The notes: generated by a model from the letters alone, not told the origin. A stretch of DNA of 64,000 nt from an uncultured Prevotellaceae bacterium (GCA_900315455.1 OMZE01000009.1:21588-85587), one strand, 5' to 3'. Positions 1 through 7,874 are shown, numbered from the stretch's first letter. Made by a program: numbers and translations.

Positions 1-1524
1 CCCAACATTGAGAAGGGTGACGGCAGCATGGTCCTGTGCCGACAGCTTATCAAGGTAGTGGCGTCCGAAGTCAATGGTGGGAGTCAGCAGCATGGCCGAA
101 TTGGCCTCCACGTCCTGAAGTTCAAGGCTCAGGTCATAGACATAGGTTCTGAAGGGGTCGCTACAGAATCCGTAGAGATAAGCGTTCATGTTGATTATGT
201 TGGTGAACGTAATCTCATGGTTGCCTTCGCCCAGCACAATGACATTGTCGATGGGGAGCCGCAGGAATCCCTCGCTCTGATGCTCGTAGACATTATTAAC
301 GATTTCTGCTCCGTCTAAATAAACATAACTGCCGCCATTGGGATGCAGGCACTCCGACATACCCTTCCAGGAGAATACCCCCACCTTGCCCTTTGGCACC
401 CTTACATTGGCCACAAGCGAAGATTTTCCGCTACTTTCCATATCGTTGGTGGAAACGGCTACGGGACAGTCTGCGACGTCGTTGGACAAGGCGAAGGGCA
501 AGTCTTCGTTGAAAGAGAATGCGATATCACCTTTTTTCACGATGGCCGAGAAATCGGGAGCCTCACCCACCTCAGCGGTCAGGTTCACGACGGCTATCGA
601 CCCGTTGTCGGTGGTGAAAGTGAACTCATGTTCATAGGTGCCAGCTGCTGTGGGATACAGGTTGACGGTAATGTTCTCAGTCTCTCCTCCTTGAATATAC
701 TCGGAGGGATAGAGCACCTCTGCGTCGTCACGGCTTTGTGTGCAAATGAAGTGTGCCTCATTGTAACCGATGTTGGTGAGTTTGATTACGGTGCTTACCG
801 AAGCGCCAACCGTCACGGTAGGACCGGAGAGGACGATGTTCTCTGGGGAGGCAATGAGTTGCGGTGCTTCGGTACGGCGGTTGTATGTAGCCGTCTTATA
901 GAAGTTGAGGAAACCCTGTGTCCTATTGTCGCTAACGGTAAAGCCATAGCATCCGTAACCTGTTCTCGGGGTCAGTGTCATGAAGTCATCGCTCACATCA
1001 AATACCAGTTCGTTTACGGTTTCGAGTGCATACTGTCCCATCATGTCGGGCTCAGTGGAGAAATCTCCTGCAAAGACAGCCAGATAGATGGGCGAACCGT
1101 AATAAAGCATCGTGCCCAGAACGCAGAAATCGTCCATGCCTTTTCCTTGCTCATATTCGGGAGTGGAGATGGTGATGGTCTTGGCCTCCGCATCATAATG
1201 CCCAATAATCTCGTTTTTCGTTTCCAACTCGAAGTAGCCAAGGTCGATGATGCCGTCGAAAGTCACTTCATCGCCGTTGAAGGTAAGTGTAGCCTCGGTG
1301 GAGGTCGGCGTGAGTGAATTGACGTCGAACCACCCATACTCATCCCAATAGGCCATGGCGCTGACCCAGAACTGCATGTTGCCCTCCATTTTCGGAAGAC
1401 GCTGCACCTGCACGGTGTGCTGCCCTGTTTCTGCTTTCATGACTTGTCCGGAGAGAAGGTGGCTCTGCGCCTTGCACATTTGTCCTACGGTGAAGAGGAC
1501 AATCAAGGTAAAAAGTTTTTTCAT
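1..1524 (-). CDS. Secreted protein with Ig-like (choice-of-anchor/ASH-like) domains, 3' end outside window
   Basis: The minus strand is open from an ATG at 1524-1522 to the window edge (508 codons, no stop). The protein begins MKKLFTLIVLFTVGQMCKAQ, a clear signal peptide. Around residues 230-335 lies a beta-sandwich-like module (start PQLIASPENIVLSG, then a stretch ending TAAGTYEHEFTFTTDNG), the pattern of choice-of-anchor D / ASH-type Ig folds that bridge surface proteins. A second one seems to begin at the cut edge (LLTPTIDFG). Between them is a jelly-roll-like stretch with many Asp, Asn and aromatic residues. I infer an exported, probably surface or periplasmic protein of unknown ligand; the C-terminal end, where a sorting tail would be, is not visible. 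A -7 box lies 37 bases upstream of the start. The other frames here are shadows. Confidence 0.8.
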   Translation of the reverse strand, partial: MKKLFTLIVLFTVGQMCKAQSHLLSGQVMKAETGQHTVQVQRLPKMEGNMQFWVSAMAYWDEYGWFDVNSLTPTSTEATLTFNGDEVTFDGIIDLGYFELETKNEIIGHYDAEAKTITISTPEYEQGKGMDDFCVLGTMLYYGSPIYLAVFAGDFSTEPDMMGQYALETVNELVFDVSDDFMTLTPRTGYGCYGFTVSDNRTQGFLNFYKTATYNRRTEAPQLIASPENIVLSGPTVTVGASVSTVIKLTNIGYNEAHFICTQSRDDAEVLYPSEYIQGGETENITVNLYPTAAGTYEHEFTFTTDNGSIAVVNLTAEVGEAPDFSAIVKKGDIAFSFNEDLPFALSNDVADCPVAVSTNDMESSGKSSLVANVRVPKGKVGVFSWKGMSECLHPNGGSYVYLDGAEIVNNVYEHQSEGFLRLPIDNVIVLGEGNHEITFTNIINMNAYLYGFCSDPFRTYVYDLSLELQDVEANSAMLLTPTIDFGRHYLDKLSAQDHAAVTLLNVG

Positions 1525-1560
1525 ATCTCAAGGTTTTTGGTTGATAATGTTTCCTATCGG

Positions 1561-1568
1561 CAAAAATA
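1561..1568 (-). promoter_or_regulatory. Bacteroidota -7 box (TATTTTTG) for the left-edge secreted protein
   Basis: Minus strand TATTTTTG matches TANNTTTG and would start a transcript near 1555, giving a leader of about 30 nt before the ATG at 1524. No clear TTTG -33 element was seen 19-21 bases upstream. Confidence 0.45.
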
Positions 1569-1642
1569 GGAAAAAGCCATCCAGAAGCATCATTTTCCGG
1601 ACTCGAGGTTGTTCAAGATTATAAAAATGGACGAAAACACAC

Positions 1643-3307
1643 CTATTGGGCGCTGTTTTCCTTAGCCAGACGCTGGTATTCGGATGGGGTAAGGCCTGTG
1701 TATTTCTTGAAAGCCTGAATAAACGAAGTGCGCGACTTGAACCCTACCCCATTGGCAATACCTTCGATGGTGAGATGCCCGAAATGCTTGGGGTCGTTCA
1801 TTCTCTTACAGGCTTCCTGAATGCGGTATTCATTGAGCAGGGCGTTGAAATTGGTGCCATAGCGCTCGTTGATGACGAGCGACACATTGTTGTATTTCTC
1901 ACCTACAAGCGCTGCCAGACGCTGAGCAGAGAAATCGCTCGAGAAAATCTCCTGTGAGGTCTCCATCACACCAACGATATCGGAAAGTATCCTTCGCTTG
2001 GCTTCCTCGTCGAGCGAGGACCCCTTGTACTTGGGCTGTGGAGCATTCTGCATCTCCACGAGCCGCTCAAGTTCATGCCGTCGTTGCCTTTCTTCTTCCT
2101 CCTTCTTGAGCATCTCCACATTCTTGAGATAGAGCGATTCGTTGCGCTGGCGCAGCAGCCTGTTCTTGCGCCACACGATGAGCATGGAGAGGAGAATGAC
2201 AAGTGTGATGGCCGCGATGGTGGCAATGACCATGTTCTGTACGCGGCGGTGGTGCTCCATTTCCTGGATTTGCTTGTCTACCTTCTTCATCTCACCGAGA
2301 AAACGGAGTTCTCCCACACTGGCCACTTGATGGTAGTTGAGCAGCGAATCCTTGAGCCGGAAGTACTGGGTGCGGTATTCTTCGGCCTGCTTCTTACGGT
2401 TCAGTTTGTCGTTGTAGTCGGCCATGAGGTTATAGAGTTCGAGCCGTGCATCTTTCATGTCGAGCACATTGACCAAACTGTCGGATTTGGAGAGTATATC
2501 AAGCGCCTTTTCATAGTCGCCCTTGGCTGCATACACTCTGGAGAGGTTGGCGTAAATGGCATAGGAATAGCGTATGCTGCCAATATTGTCGTTAAGAAGG
2601 GCCTTTTGGCGCATGAACGACGCTTCAGCCTTGTCGTACTGTCCTTTCTCGAGTGCAGAGAAGCCTTCGAACATTAAAAGATTGTACGAATCGTTAGGCT
2701 GGGGGGTGCCAAGCGACCGGTAGTTTTCCAATTCCCTATTGATGCCTGACAACATTTTCAATGAATGTGCCACAGTAATCATGTTAGATACCGCCATGCG
2801 CCATGATGCGGTATCGTTTTCCGCCCTCGACTGCCAATAAGAGCGCTTGTAGTAGTCAAGGGCGAGCGAGTCGGGCTTCAGGTCGCCGCTCTGCTCTGAA
2901 ATGGTCTGATACATACAACCGAAGTTGAGGAGCACACGTCCCATTCCCCTTTCCATGCTTTCGGCCAGTTCCTGTGCCCGCGAGAGGTTCTCGTAAGCCT
3001 GCGAATAATCGAAATAGCAGAAGAAATAGACATACCAGCGACCGATAAAAGCCTGCATGAGATAGCGTGTCTCCTTCTCTGTCATGTTGCGTTTGTTCCT
3101 TCCCGTGACGATGGTGAAACATACGAGGGCGCTGTCGGGTTTCCCGTCGAGTTCGGCATATCTTGTGCCCATCATGATGAGTTCTTCCGATGGCACATGG
3201 AGCCATTTGCTGTAATAGTCGGGCTGCTTCTCAGCCTTCACAGTGAGGCATTGAAGCAGAAACATGCTGAAAAGCAGGCATATCGTTAGTCTTTTCGAGT
3301 GTATCAT
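1643..3307 (-). CDS. TPR-containing, membrane-anchored AraC-family regulator
   Basis: 554 residues. A signal/anchor peptide (residues 1-25) is followed by about 300 residues of TPR-like helical repeats (for example KGQYDKAEASF, KGDYEKALDILSKSD), then a strong transmembrane helix near residues 335-357 (IATIAAITLVILLSMLIVW), a charged coiled stretch, and a C-terminal AraC-type double helix-turn-helix (about 450-550; NERYGTNFNALLNEYRI and GFKSRTSFIQAFKKYTGLTP). This order is known in Bacteroidota regulators with periplasmic TPRs and a cytoplasmic DNA-binding end, so it probably senses an envelope signal and controls genes nearby or elsewhere. It sits upstream of and in line with the left-edge secreted protein gene (118 bp apart), which has its own promoter. 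Ligand unknown. Confidence 0.9.
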   Translation of the reverse strand: MIHSKRLTICLLFSMFLLQCLTVKAEKQPDYYSKWLHVPSEELIMMGTRYAELDGKPDSALVCFTIVTGRNKRNMTEKETRYLMQAFIGRWYVYFFCYFDYSQAYENLSRAQELAESMERGMGRVLLNFGCMYQTISEQSGDLKPDSLALDYYKRSYWQSRAENDTASWRMAVSNMITVAHSLKMLSGINRELENYRSLGTPQPNDSYNLLMFEGFSALEKGQYDKAEASFMRQKALLNDNIGSIRYSYAIYANLSRVYAAKGDYEKALDILSKSDSLVNVLDMKDARLELYNLMADYNDKLNRKKQAEEYRTQYFRLKDSLLNYHQVASVGELRFLGEMKKVDKQIQEMEHHRRVQNMVIATIAAITLVILLSMLIVWRKNRLLRQRNESLYLKNVEMLKKEEEERQRRHELERLVEMQNAPQPKYKGSSLDEEAKRRILSDIVGVMETSQEIFSSDFSAQRLAALVGEKYNNVSLVINERYGTNFNALLNEYRIQEACKRMNDPKHFGHLTIEGIANGVGFKSRTSFIQAFKKYTGLTPSEYQRLAKENSAQ

Positions 3308-3468
3308 TCTATAAAAGAGTTCTTATCCATGCAGAAGGTGTCTGACAGGCTCATTGCATTTTAATGATTTCCATGCAAAATTAAAAAAAAGAGACAATTG
3401 ACATACCTTCCACCTTCATTTTTTTAGAAAAATCCCTCATCTCCACACCATTTATTCGGGAAATTGAC

Positions 3469-3476
3469 TATATTTG
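3469..3476 (+). promoter_or_regulatory. Bacteroidota -7 box (TATATTTG)
   Basis: TATATTTG lies 27 bases before the ATG at 3504. A TTTA at 3451 could act as a weak -33 element. It supports choosing 3504 as the start instead of an upstream TTG that overlaps this box. Confidence 0.5.
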
Positions 3477-3503
3477 CAAAAGGTCTTATACAAATCAGAA
3501 ATT

Positions 3504-3896
3504 ATGAAAAGATTAATCTTCGTATTGGTATCGTTGTTTGTCATGTTGACGGCGAATGCGCAACATGATGGCTTTGTATGTACTGGTAATAACGTCAATG
3601 TCAGGACTGGGCCTGGTAAAAACTACGCCATCTATGACACTGGAGATGGCCATAAACGTCAACTGTCGAAAGGAGATGTCGTAGCCAACCGCGGGAAGAA
3701 AAAGAATGGGTTCTGTCTTATCCAAGGACCACTGGAATGGGGAGGAGACGAGAGAGATGGCTGGGTGTCAGCACAATATCTCCGTCCTGTTACCCTCTGC
3801 AAAAAATGCTTCGGCACAGGAGATATGAATGTTGGTGAAGTGGACATAGACCTTAGAACTTGCGATAAATGCAAAGGAAAAGGCTATGTCAAATGA
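3504..3896 (+). CDS. Secreted SH3-domain protein with DnaJ-type CxxCxGxG zinc motifs
   Basis: 130 residues from ATG 3504, chosen because it gives a clean signal peptide (MKRLIFVLVSLFVMLTANAQ) and lies after the -7 box. Residues about 22-95 form a bacterial SH3 fold (NVNVRTGPGKNYAIYDTGDG, later GWVSAQYLRP), usually a cell-wall or peptide binding module. The C-terminal 30 residues carry two cysteine motifs, CKKCFGTG and CDKCKGKG, spaced like the paired motifs that hold one zinc ion in the DnaJ central domain. An exported SH3 plus zinc-knuckle protein is unusual; the role is unknown. It is a single-gene unit that converges on the lipoprotein gene at 4050-4469. Confidence 0.8.
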   Translation: MKRLIFVLVSLFVMLTANAQHDGFVCTGNNVNVRTGPGKNYAIYDTGDGHKRQLSKGDVVANRGKKKNGFCLIQGPLEWGGDERDGWVSAQYLRPVTLCKKCFGTGDMNVGEVDIDLRTCDKCKGKGYVK

Positions 3897-3902
3897 AGAT
3901 TT

Positions 3903-3970
3903 GGTTTAAGATTTGAGGTTTGAGGTTTATCAAGCGAAGGGTAAACCTCAAATCTTAAACCTCAAACCTC
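3903..3970. terminator. Two overlapping inverted repeats between convergent genes
   Basis: 3903-3920 pairs perfectly with 3944-3961 (18 bp), while 3915-3929 pairs perfectly with 3956-3970 (15 bp); the two hairpins exclude each other. The repeat starts 7 bases after the SH3 gene stop and lies downstream of the lipoprotein gene too, so it probably ends transcription from both sides. No long U-tract follows. Confidence 0.5.
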
Positions 3971-3986
3971 AGCCAAGGGCTGAGAC

Positions 3987-4049
3987 TTACTTCATCATGA
4001 TTTTCTTTCCGTTGAGGTTTACGGGTGAAAGACGGTCCTTGACAGAAGG
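3987..4049 (-). pseudogene. Possible fossil C-terminal sorting tail in frame after the lipoprotein stop
   Basis: Directly after the TAA stop of the lipoprotein gene (4052-4050) the same frame stays open for 20 codons to a second stop at 3989-3987 and reads ...LSPVNLNGKKIMMK. That ending closely resembles the NGKKIIIK tail of the BspA-like protein at 4987-6657. It may be a remnant of a longer gene whose tail was cut off by a stop codon, or a scrap of another gene. It is too short to prove. Confidence 0.35.
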
Positions 4050-4469
4050 TTAATTGGTTTTTACCTTCGCGAAATGCTGTGTTTTGTTACCCCGATCGTT
4101 GCGGATGAGGGTGAACCCTTCGGGCGTAGATTCTCCAAGAACGAGGTTGAATTGGCAATGGGCATTGCCATTGGCGGTATTGATGATACGGAAATACTCC
4201 GCTGCATCATAGCGGTATTTTCCATGAGAAAACAGAAAGACATACTCTCCTTTGCCTGATTGCCCAATCTCAGGCAGAGCGTTCTCAAAATGCCATCTTA
4301 TGGTCTTGCCGTCGCCATTCATCCACAACGTGTCTTTACCATTTACAAAAACACCATTGTGTGGTGGGGGCACTGGAGTGCTGAGCATAGGCGGCTTGTC
4401 ATGAGTCCCGCAACCCAAGAACACTGTCAGCACAGCAGACAGTAAAAACAAATAGTATAGTTGTTTCAT
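4050..4469 (-). CDS. Small lipoprotein of unknown function
   Basis: 139 residues. The N-terminus MKQLYYLFLLSAVLTVFLGC is a type II signal peptide with a lipobox (FLGC, Cys20), so the mature protein should be lipid-anchored. A proline-rich linker follows (STPVPPPHNG), then about 100 residues of predicted beta structure with no motif I recognise. It appears to be a single-gene unit. Its stop codon is followed in frame by a tail-like sequence (3987-4049), so the gene may be a shortened form of a longer ancestor. Confidence 0.7.
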   Translation of the reverse strand: MKQLYYLFLLSAVLTVFLGCGTHDKPPMLSTPVPPPHNGVFVNGKDTLWMNGDGKTIRWHFENALPEIGQSGKGEYVFLFSHGKYRYDAAEYFRIINTANGNAHCQFNLVLGESTPEGFTLIRNDRGNKTQHFAKVKTN

Positions 4470-4790
4470 CTTTTCTGTTACTTTATATCTTACATCAATG
4501 AAAAAAACAAGTGATTCACGAAGCGTTGGTGAAGTGAGTTGATTGAGTGGTTAATAAGTTAGTATGGTATGAATACAAAAATAGAAATAATTCATGAAAA
4601 ATCAAGTCACATTTCACTTGTGGGACTGCGATTTTAACAACTTTTATCAATAAGAAAATATGAAGTAACTCTTACCTTTGCCCCAGGGAGTATTATAGAA
4701 TAAGCGACACCACCCTGTCAAGACATCTGTCATGGCAGGGTGGTGTTTTATGTATTCTGATGGCACAGATTGCTCAGGTGGAAGCGACTG
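4470..4790. other. Gene-free stretch: lipoprotein upstream region, + strand -7 box and terminator hairpin
   Basis: About 320 bases with no convincing gene. The left part is the upstream region of the lipoprotein gene and is AT-rich. A + strand TACCTTTG (4673-4680) looks like a -7 box and is followed after about 27 bases by the strong hairpin at 4707-4746, which raises the possibility of a very short RNA (see findings). Otherwise nothing was seen. Confidence 0.5.
4707..4746. terminator. Strong stem-loop terminator, probably bidirectional
   Basis: An 11-bp stem (4707-4717 with 4736-4746, ACACCACCCTG / CAGGGTGGTGT) with an 18-nt loop. It lies 45 bases after the stop of the small acidic protein gene on the minus strand and is followed by AT-rich sequence in that direction; on the + strand it is followed by a short T run. 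Confidence 0.7.
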
Positions 4791-4973
4791 TTATTCTTCA
4801 TCCCACAATGAGGGATGGTAGAAATTGGCATCGGCTTCGTCGTCAGCATCGCCTTCGCCTCCAATAGATTTCACGTTCTCACCGATGCTTTGATTTGACA
4901 ATACAACGGGAGCCATACATTCGCTTCCCATGCATTCCTTGTAGATGTAGGGCTTTTTGTATGTTATTTTCAT
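4791..4973 (-). CDS. Small acidic protein of the 'MK..Y.KP' type
   Basis: 60 residues from ATG 4973 (MKITYKKPYIYKECMGSEC). This start is preferred because a longer reading would overlap the end of the BspA-like gene; it leaves 13 bases between the two genes, so they are probably cotranscribed. The layout is a basic aromatic N-terminus with Y.KP, a short hydrophobic segment (APVVLSN), then a Gly/Asp/Glu-rich tail ending SLWDEE. It has no signal peptide. The protein at 34265-34459 has the same layout and also sits beside a surface-protein gene. I recall many such small proteins in Bacteroidales genomes but know of no assigned function. Confidence 0.65.
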   Translation of the reverse strand: MKITYKKPYIYKECMGSECMAPVVLSNQSIGENVKSIGGEGDADDEADANFYHPSLWDEE

Positions 4974-4986
4974 TGTATCCTCCTTG

Positions 4987-6657
4987 TCATTTGATGATGA
5001 TTTTCTTTCCATTTCTCACATAGATGCCTCTTTTAGGTTGACGAACCTGCTGACCCGCCAAATTATAGAGTAGTTGGTCAGACGCCTTTGCCTCCATTTG
5101 ATATGATTCGATGACGCTGGCATCACCTGAATGCCCGACGGCCAAGTCAAAGACACTGACATTGGCACCCGAGCCTTCGCTATTTCCGTCACTGACATAG
5201 ACGATACCACCATAGGCTTTCCACCCCAATGTGGTGTTTTCGCTTGGCATATAATAGAAAAGGTTATTTTTCAAGTAGTATGCGTATGTAGGTATCTTCT
5301 GGTTGGTGTAGGTGCCTTGGTAGGTAGAAGTGTATTGCTCAGGTCCTTTCTGACCACCAGCCACGGCAAGACTCGGACTGCCATTAAATGGCGTGTAATC
5401 CACATCCTGCCCGTTGAATTCATATTCCCCTTTCGCCACGCCTGGTTTAATCAGGTAAGGTGTGTCGGCTGCCATCCCTTTTTCGTCCTCTGTGACAGGT
5501 TGGTCGAAACAGAGCGTGTTGTTATATACACCGGAATAGCCCCACACTTGGGTCCCTTCGCCGAAAACCTCATTCAACTTTCCATAGGAAACATCGAATG
5601 GCAGCATGATGGTGTACCATTTGTTGACATCCATGCTCCGTACATAGACAGTATTGATAGTGAAAGTGGTGAGAGCGCCATCGTTAACATTGGGGCTTAT
5701 CACCTCAAGTTGCTGCACTCCCGTCACCTGTGGACGTTGCAGGTCTGTGGGGCGCAGGTAGATTTTCACCATACCTTTAATGAAGAACTTTTGCCAATAT
5801 GGAGCATTGCTATATGCTTCTAAAATTTCTGTTTTGGGCTCGACATAGAGAATGCAGTGGGAGTAAAAGTCGAACTCATCAGTTCCGAAGTTCCAGTTGT
5901 ATGCACTATTGTATGCAAAAGGGTCTTCAGCGGAGCAGAAGTCACCGAGTGCTTCGGGTGGCGTAGGGTTACGTGAGTATAGGGCGAGGACAGGGCTTTT
6001 CTCGATGACATCCTCACCGACAGTTTGAAGAGTGGCAGGAAAAGTGATACTGCCCAGCGAACCACAAAATGCAAAAGCCTGTTTGCCGATACTCGTCACA
6101 CCCTCGGGGATAGTGATAGAGGTGAAGCCCGTATTGTTGAAGGCCATCTCTCCGATACTTGTCAAGGCTGGACTCCATCCCACATTGTTGAGGATGGTAC
6201 AGCCGTTGAAGGCTCCATTGGCAAGTGTTGTCAAGCCATTGGGCATCACCACTGATGTGATTTTAGTTCTATTGCTTACCCCCTGGAAAGAGAAAAGATC
6301 GTCAGAGATAGTGATACCTGAAAAATCAAGTGCCAACGTTTTTGTCTCGGGCTGAGTGACTCTATTAATAATTCGTGCTATTGCCCCCCAGTCATCACTA
6401 TTATAAACCGCACCATTTACGCTTTTAAATTGGATGGAGGACACTTGATCCCATGGTAGAAGAAGGATGGTGTTCGGCCATTCTACATTAGCAGATATGG
6501 CTCCACTGGTACTGAGGCTGACTTCCGCAATACCGTCATCATTGATGGTGATGTCTAGGCCATCAAAGTGGTAGTCTGTTGCTATGGCATCGACATGAAA
6601 CATCAGAAGCAGAATGATTGCTCCTATGCTTTTCCAGATTTTTCTTTTTATCATCAT
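4987..6657 (-). CDS. BspA-like leucine-rich repeat surface protein with C-terminal sorting-like tail
   Basis: 556 residues with a signal peptide (about 1-27). Residues about 95-215 carry BspA-type leucine-rich repeats (LTTLANGAFNGCTILNNV, LTSIGEMAFNNTGFTSITIP, VTSIGKQAFAFCGSLGSITF), a fold used by treponemal and Bacteroidota surface proteins to bind host or bacterial partners. A long beta-rich region follows. The C-terminus (YNLAGQQVRQPKRGIYVRNGKKIIIK in two parts: YNLAGQQVRQ, then RNGKKIIIK) matches the tail seen on other exported proteins of this window and is probably a sorting or anchoring signal. Two Met codons (6657 and 6654) compete for the start. The gene is preceded by the long leader at 6733-6859 and followed by the small acidic protein. 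Confidence 0.85.
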   Translation of the reverse strand: MMIKRKIWKSIGAIILLLMFHVDAIATDYHFDGLDITINDDGIAEVSLSTSGAISANVEWPNTILLLPWDQVSSIQFKSVNGAVYNSDDWGAIARIINRVTQPETKTLALDFSGITISDDLFSFQGVSNRTKITSVVMPNGLTTLANGAFNGCTILNNVGWSPALTSIGEMAFNNTGFTSITIPEGVTSIGKQAFAFCGSLGSITFPATLQTVGEDVIEKSPVLALYSRNPTPPEALGDFCSAEDPFAYNSAYNWNFGTDEFDFYSHCILYVEPKTEILEAYSNAPYWQKFFIKGMVKIYLRPTDLQRPQVTGVQQLEVISPNVNDGALTTFTINTVYVRSMDVNKWYTIMLPFDVSYGKLNEVFGEGTQVWGYSGVYNNTLCFDQPVTEDEKGMAADTPYLIKPGVAKGEYEFNGQDVDYTPFNGSPSLAVAGGQKGPEQYTSTYQGTYTNQKIPTYAYYLKNNLFYYMPSENTTLGWKAYGGIVYVSDGNSEGSGANVSVFDLAVGHSGDASVIESYQMEAKASDQLLYNLAGQQVRQPKRGIYVRNGKKIIIK

Positions 6658-6732
6658 AGTTAGGCAAATTTATTTGATACAAAACCTTTTTGTGGGCTAT
6701 AGTTCTCCCCAATCTCAGAGCAGCGACCCTTT

Positions 6733-6859
6733 GTTGCCAAGGCAATAGCCATAGTCCTTCAAACCCGCAAGGCAGACAACAGACAATGTAAGCCAGAGTT
6801 CTTTCTTTGACAACAACGTAAAGGTTTACCGTCGTTTTTTCATGGGTGCTACAAAGATA
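6733..6859 (-). promoter_or_regulatory. Conserved promoter-leader element of the BspA-like operon (copy A)
   Basis: On the minus strand, -7 box TATCTTTG (6859-6852) is followed after 8 bases by ATGAAAA (ATG at 6843), then by a 59-nt core (6791-6733) that matches the core at 34110-34168 in 51 of 59 positions by hand alignment. The frame opened by the ATG stops after five codons, so in this copy the core is not translated from it. The leader runs about 190 nt to the BspA-like start. The rest of the gene-free stretch 6658-7142 is AT-rich and holds only the promoter of the next gene. Confidence 0.6.
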
Positions 6860-7051
6860 CAAAAAATTTCCGTTTTGGCAAAGTTTTTACGTTTTTTTCA
6901 CTCATGCCACATATTTGTATCTATCCATCGGTATCTGGTGGTTGATGCCTTGGTGGCCATCAGCCATCAGCAAACCCCGTATTGTAAGATTTTACGGCTT
7001 AATCCAAGATTCATCATGAAGCATGATAAACTTTAATTTTTTATGCAATTG

Positions 7052-7083
7052 TTTGGAAATATGGATGGGGAGAATTAAATTTG
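7052..7083 (+). promoter_or_regulatory. Promoter of the SH3-domain gene
   Basis: A TTTG -33 element (7052-7055) and a TAAATTTG -7 box (7076-7083) are separated by 20 bases, the textbook Bacteroides spacing. The start codon follows 60 bases downstream. Confidence 0.75.
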
Positions 7084-7142
7084 TAGATGAATTCCCCCTG
7101 TTCCCCACAGTGAATCCACCAATCAACTAAATCCTATTCATT

Positions 7143-7709
7143 ATGAACAAGACAAGAGTTTTATTGCTATCCTTCATCGCTATCCTCTGCCAGGCTGTAC
7201 ATGTCATGGCACAAGACGAGTCCAAGGTAATCGTTGTTGTGATGAAAACCAACTACACCTATGAAGACCCCCGATGGGGACAGCCCGTCACTTTAGAAAA
7301 AGGCCATGCCATAACTGTAATGGACGATGGCACCGACACATACGACTATTGGCCCTACCCCGCCGCAAATGTCGGATTGCCCAAAAATGTGACACGCCTG
7401 CCCGGTTCCAACGGCGAGCGTTACATCCAAATCAACGGCACGAACGTAAGGCTGAGGAAAGGTCCCTCAACCAATTACGGATATTATTGCTACAATCAGG
7501 CAAGCACCGCCTCGGTGTATCACAATCAGTTTATCAGCAACGGTACAAACCCCAAGACCGACGACTGGGGCCTTTATGCCGAGTGGAAGCCTTATTACCT
7601 TCCGAAAGGCACACGATTACCCTATCTGGGCAAGAAGAATGGTTTTTACAAAACCGCATTCAATGGCGAAACATTTTATATTTCCGCGAAATACTGTCTG
7701 CTGAAATGA
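7143..7709 (+). CDS. Secreted SH3-domain protein
   Basis: 188 residues with a signal peptide (MNKTRVLLLSFIAILCQAVHVMAQ). The second half is a bacterial SH3-like fold: INGTNVRLRKGPSTNYGYY near residue 105 and FYISAKYCLLK at the very end, with a loop insertion between. The first half (residues 25-95) is beta-rich with several Tyr/Trp/Pro residues. It shares the module, but not overall sequence, with the SH3 protein at 3504-3896. Both probably act in the periplasm or on the cell surface, perhaps on peptidoglycan or peptides. It stands alone, with its own strong promoter, and is followed by a hairpin inside the dispersed repeat at 7731. Confidence 0.8.
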   Translation: MNKTRVLLLSFIAILCQAVHVMAQDESKVIVVVMKTNYTYEDPRWGQPVTLEKGHAITVMDDGTDTYDYWPYPAANVGLPKNVTRLPGSNGERYIQINGTNVRLRKGPSTNYGYYCYNQASTASVYHNQFISNGTNPKTDDWGLYAEWKPYYLPKGTRLPYLGKKNGFYKTAFNGETFYISAKYCLLK

Positions 7710-7730
7710 TGCTTTTTTGAGGGCTTCAGG

Positions 7731-7874
7731 GGGTGCGGACGAAATCCGCACCTACGATCTCAACTTCGTTGCTAAAAGAAATTACCCCTACAGCCCATCA
7801 GTGGGTCGAGGGGTATTGGGGGCATTGACACATCGCCACCGTTCGGGCATGCTCCGCATGTCCGCCATCCCTCC
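7731..7874 (+). repeat. Dispersed intergenic repeat, copy 1 (inverted relative to 11681-11849)
   Basis: About 140 bases that match, in opposite orientation, most of 11681-11849. It opens with a perfect 8-bp hairpin GGTGCGGA / TCCGCACC (7732-7752), which may serve as terminator for the SH3 gene, and contains CCACCGTTCGGGCATG. A shorter relative of the hairpin lies at 16337-16357. No coding sense was found in it. Confidence 0.7.

Noticed and set aside
343-1317. 324-codon open frame on the + strand
   Set aside because: Antisense to the left-edge secreted protein, which has a signal peptide and a promoter.
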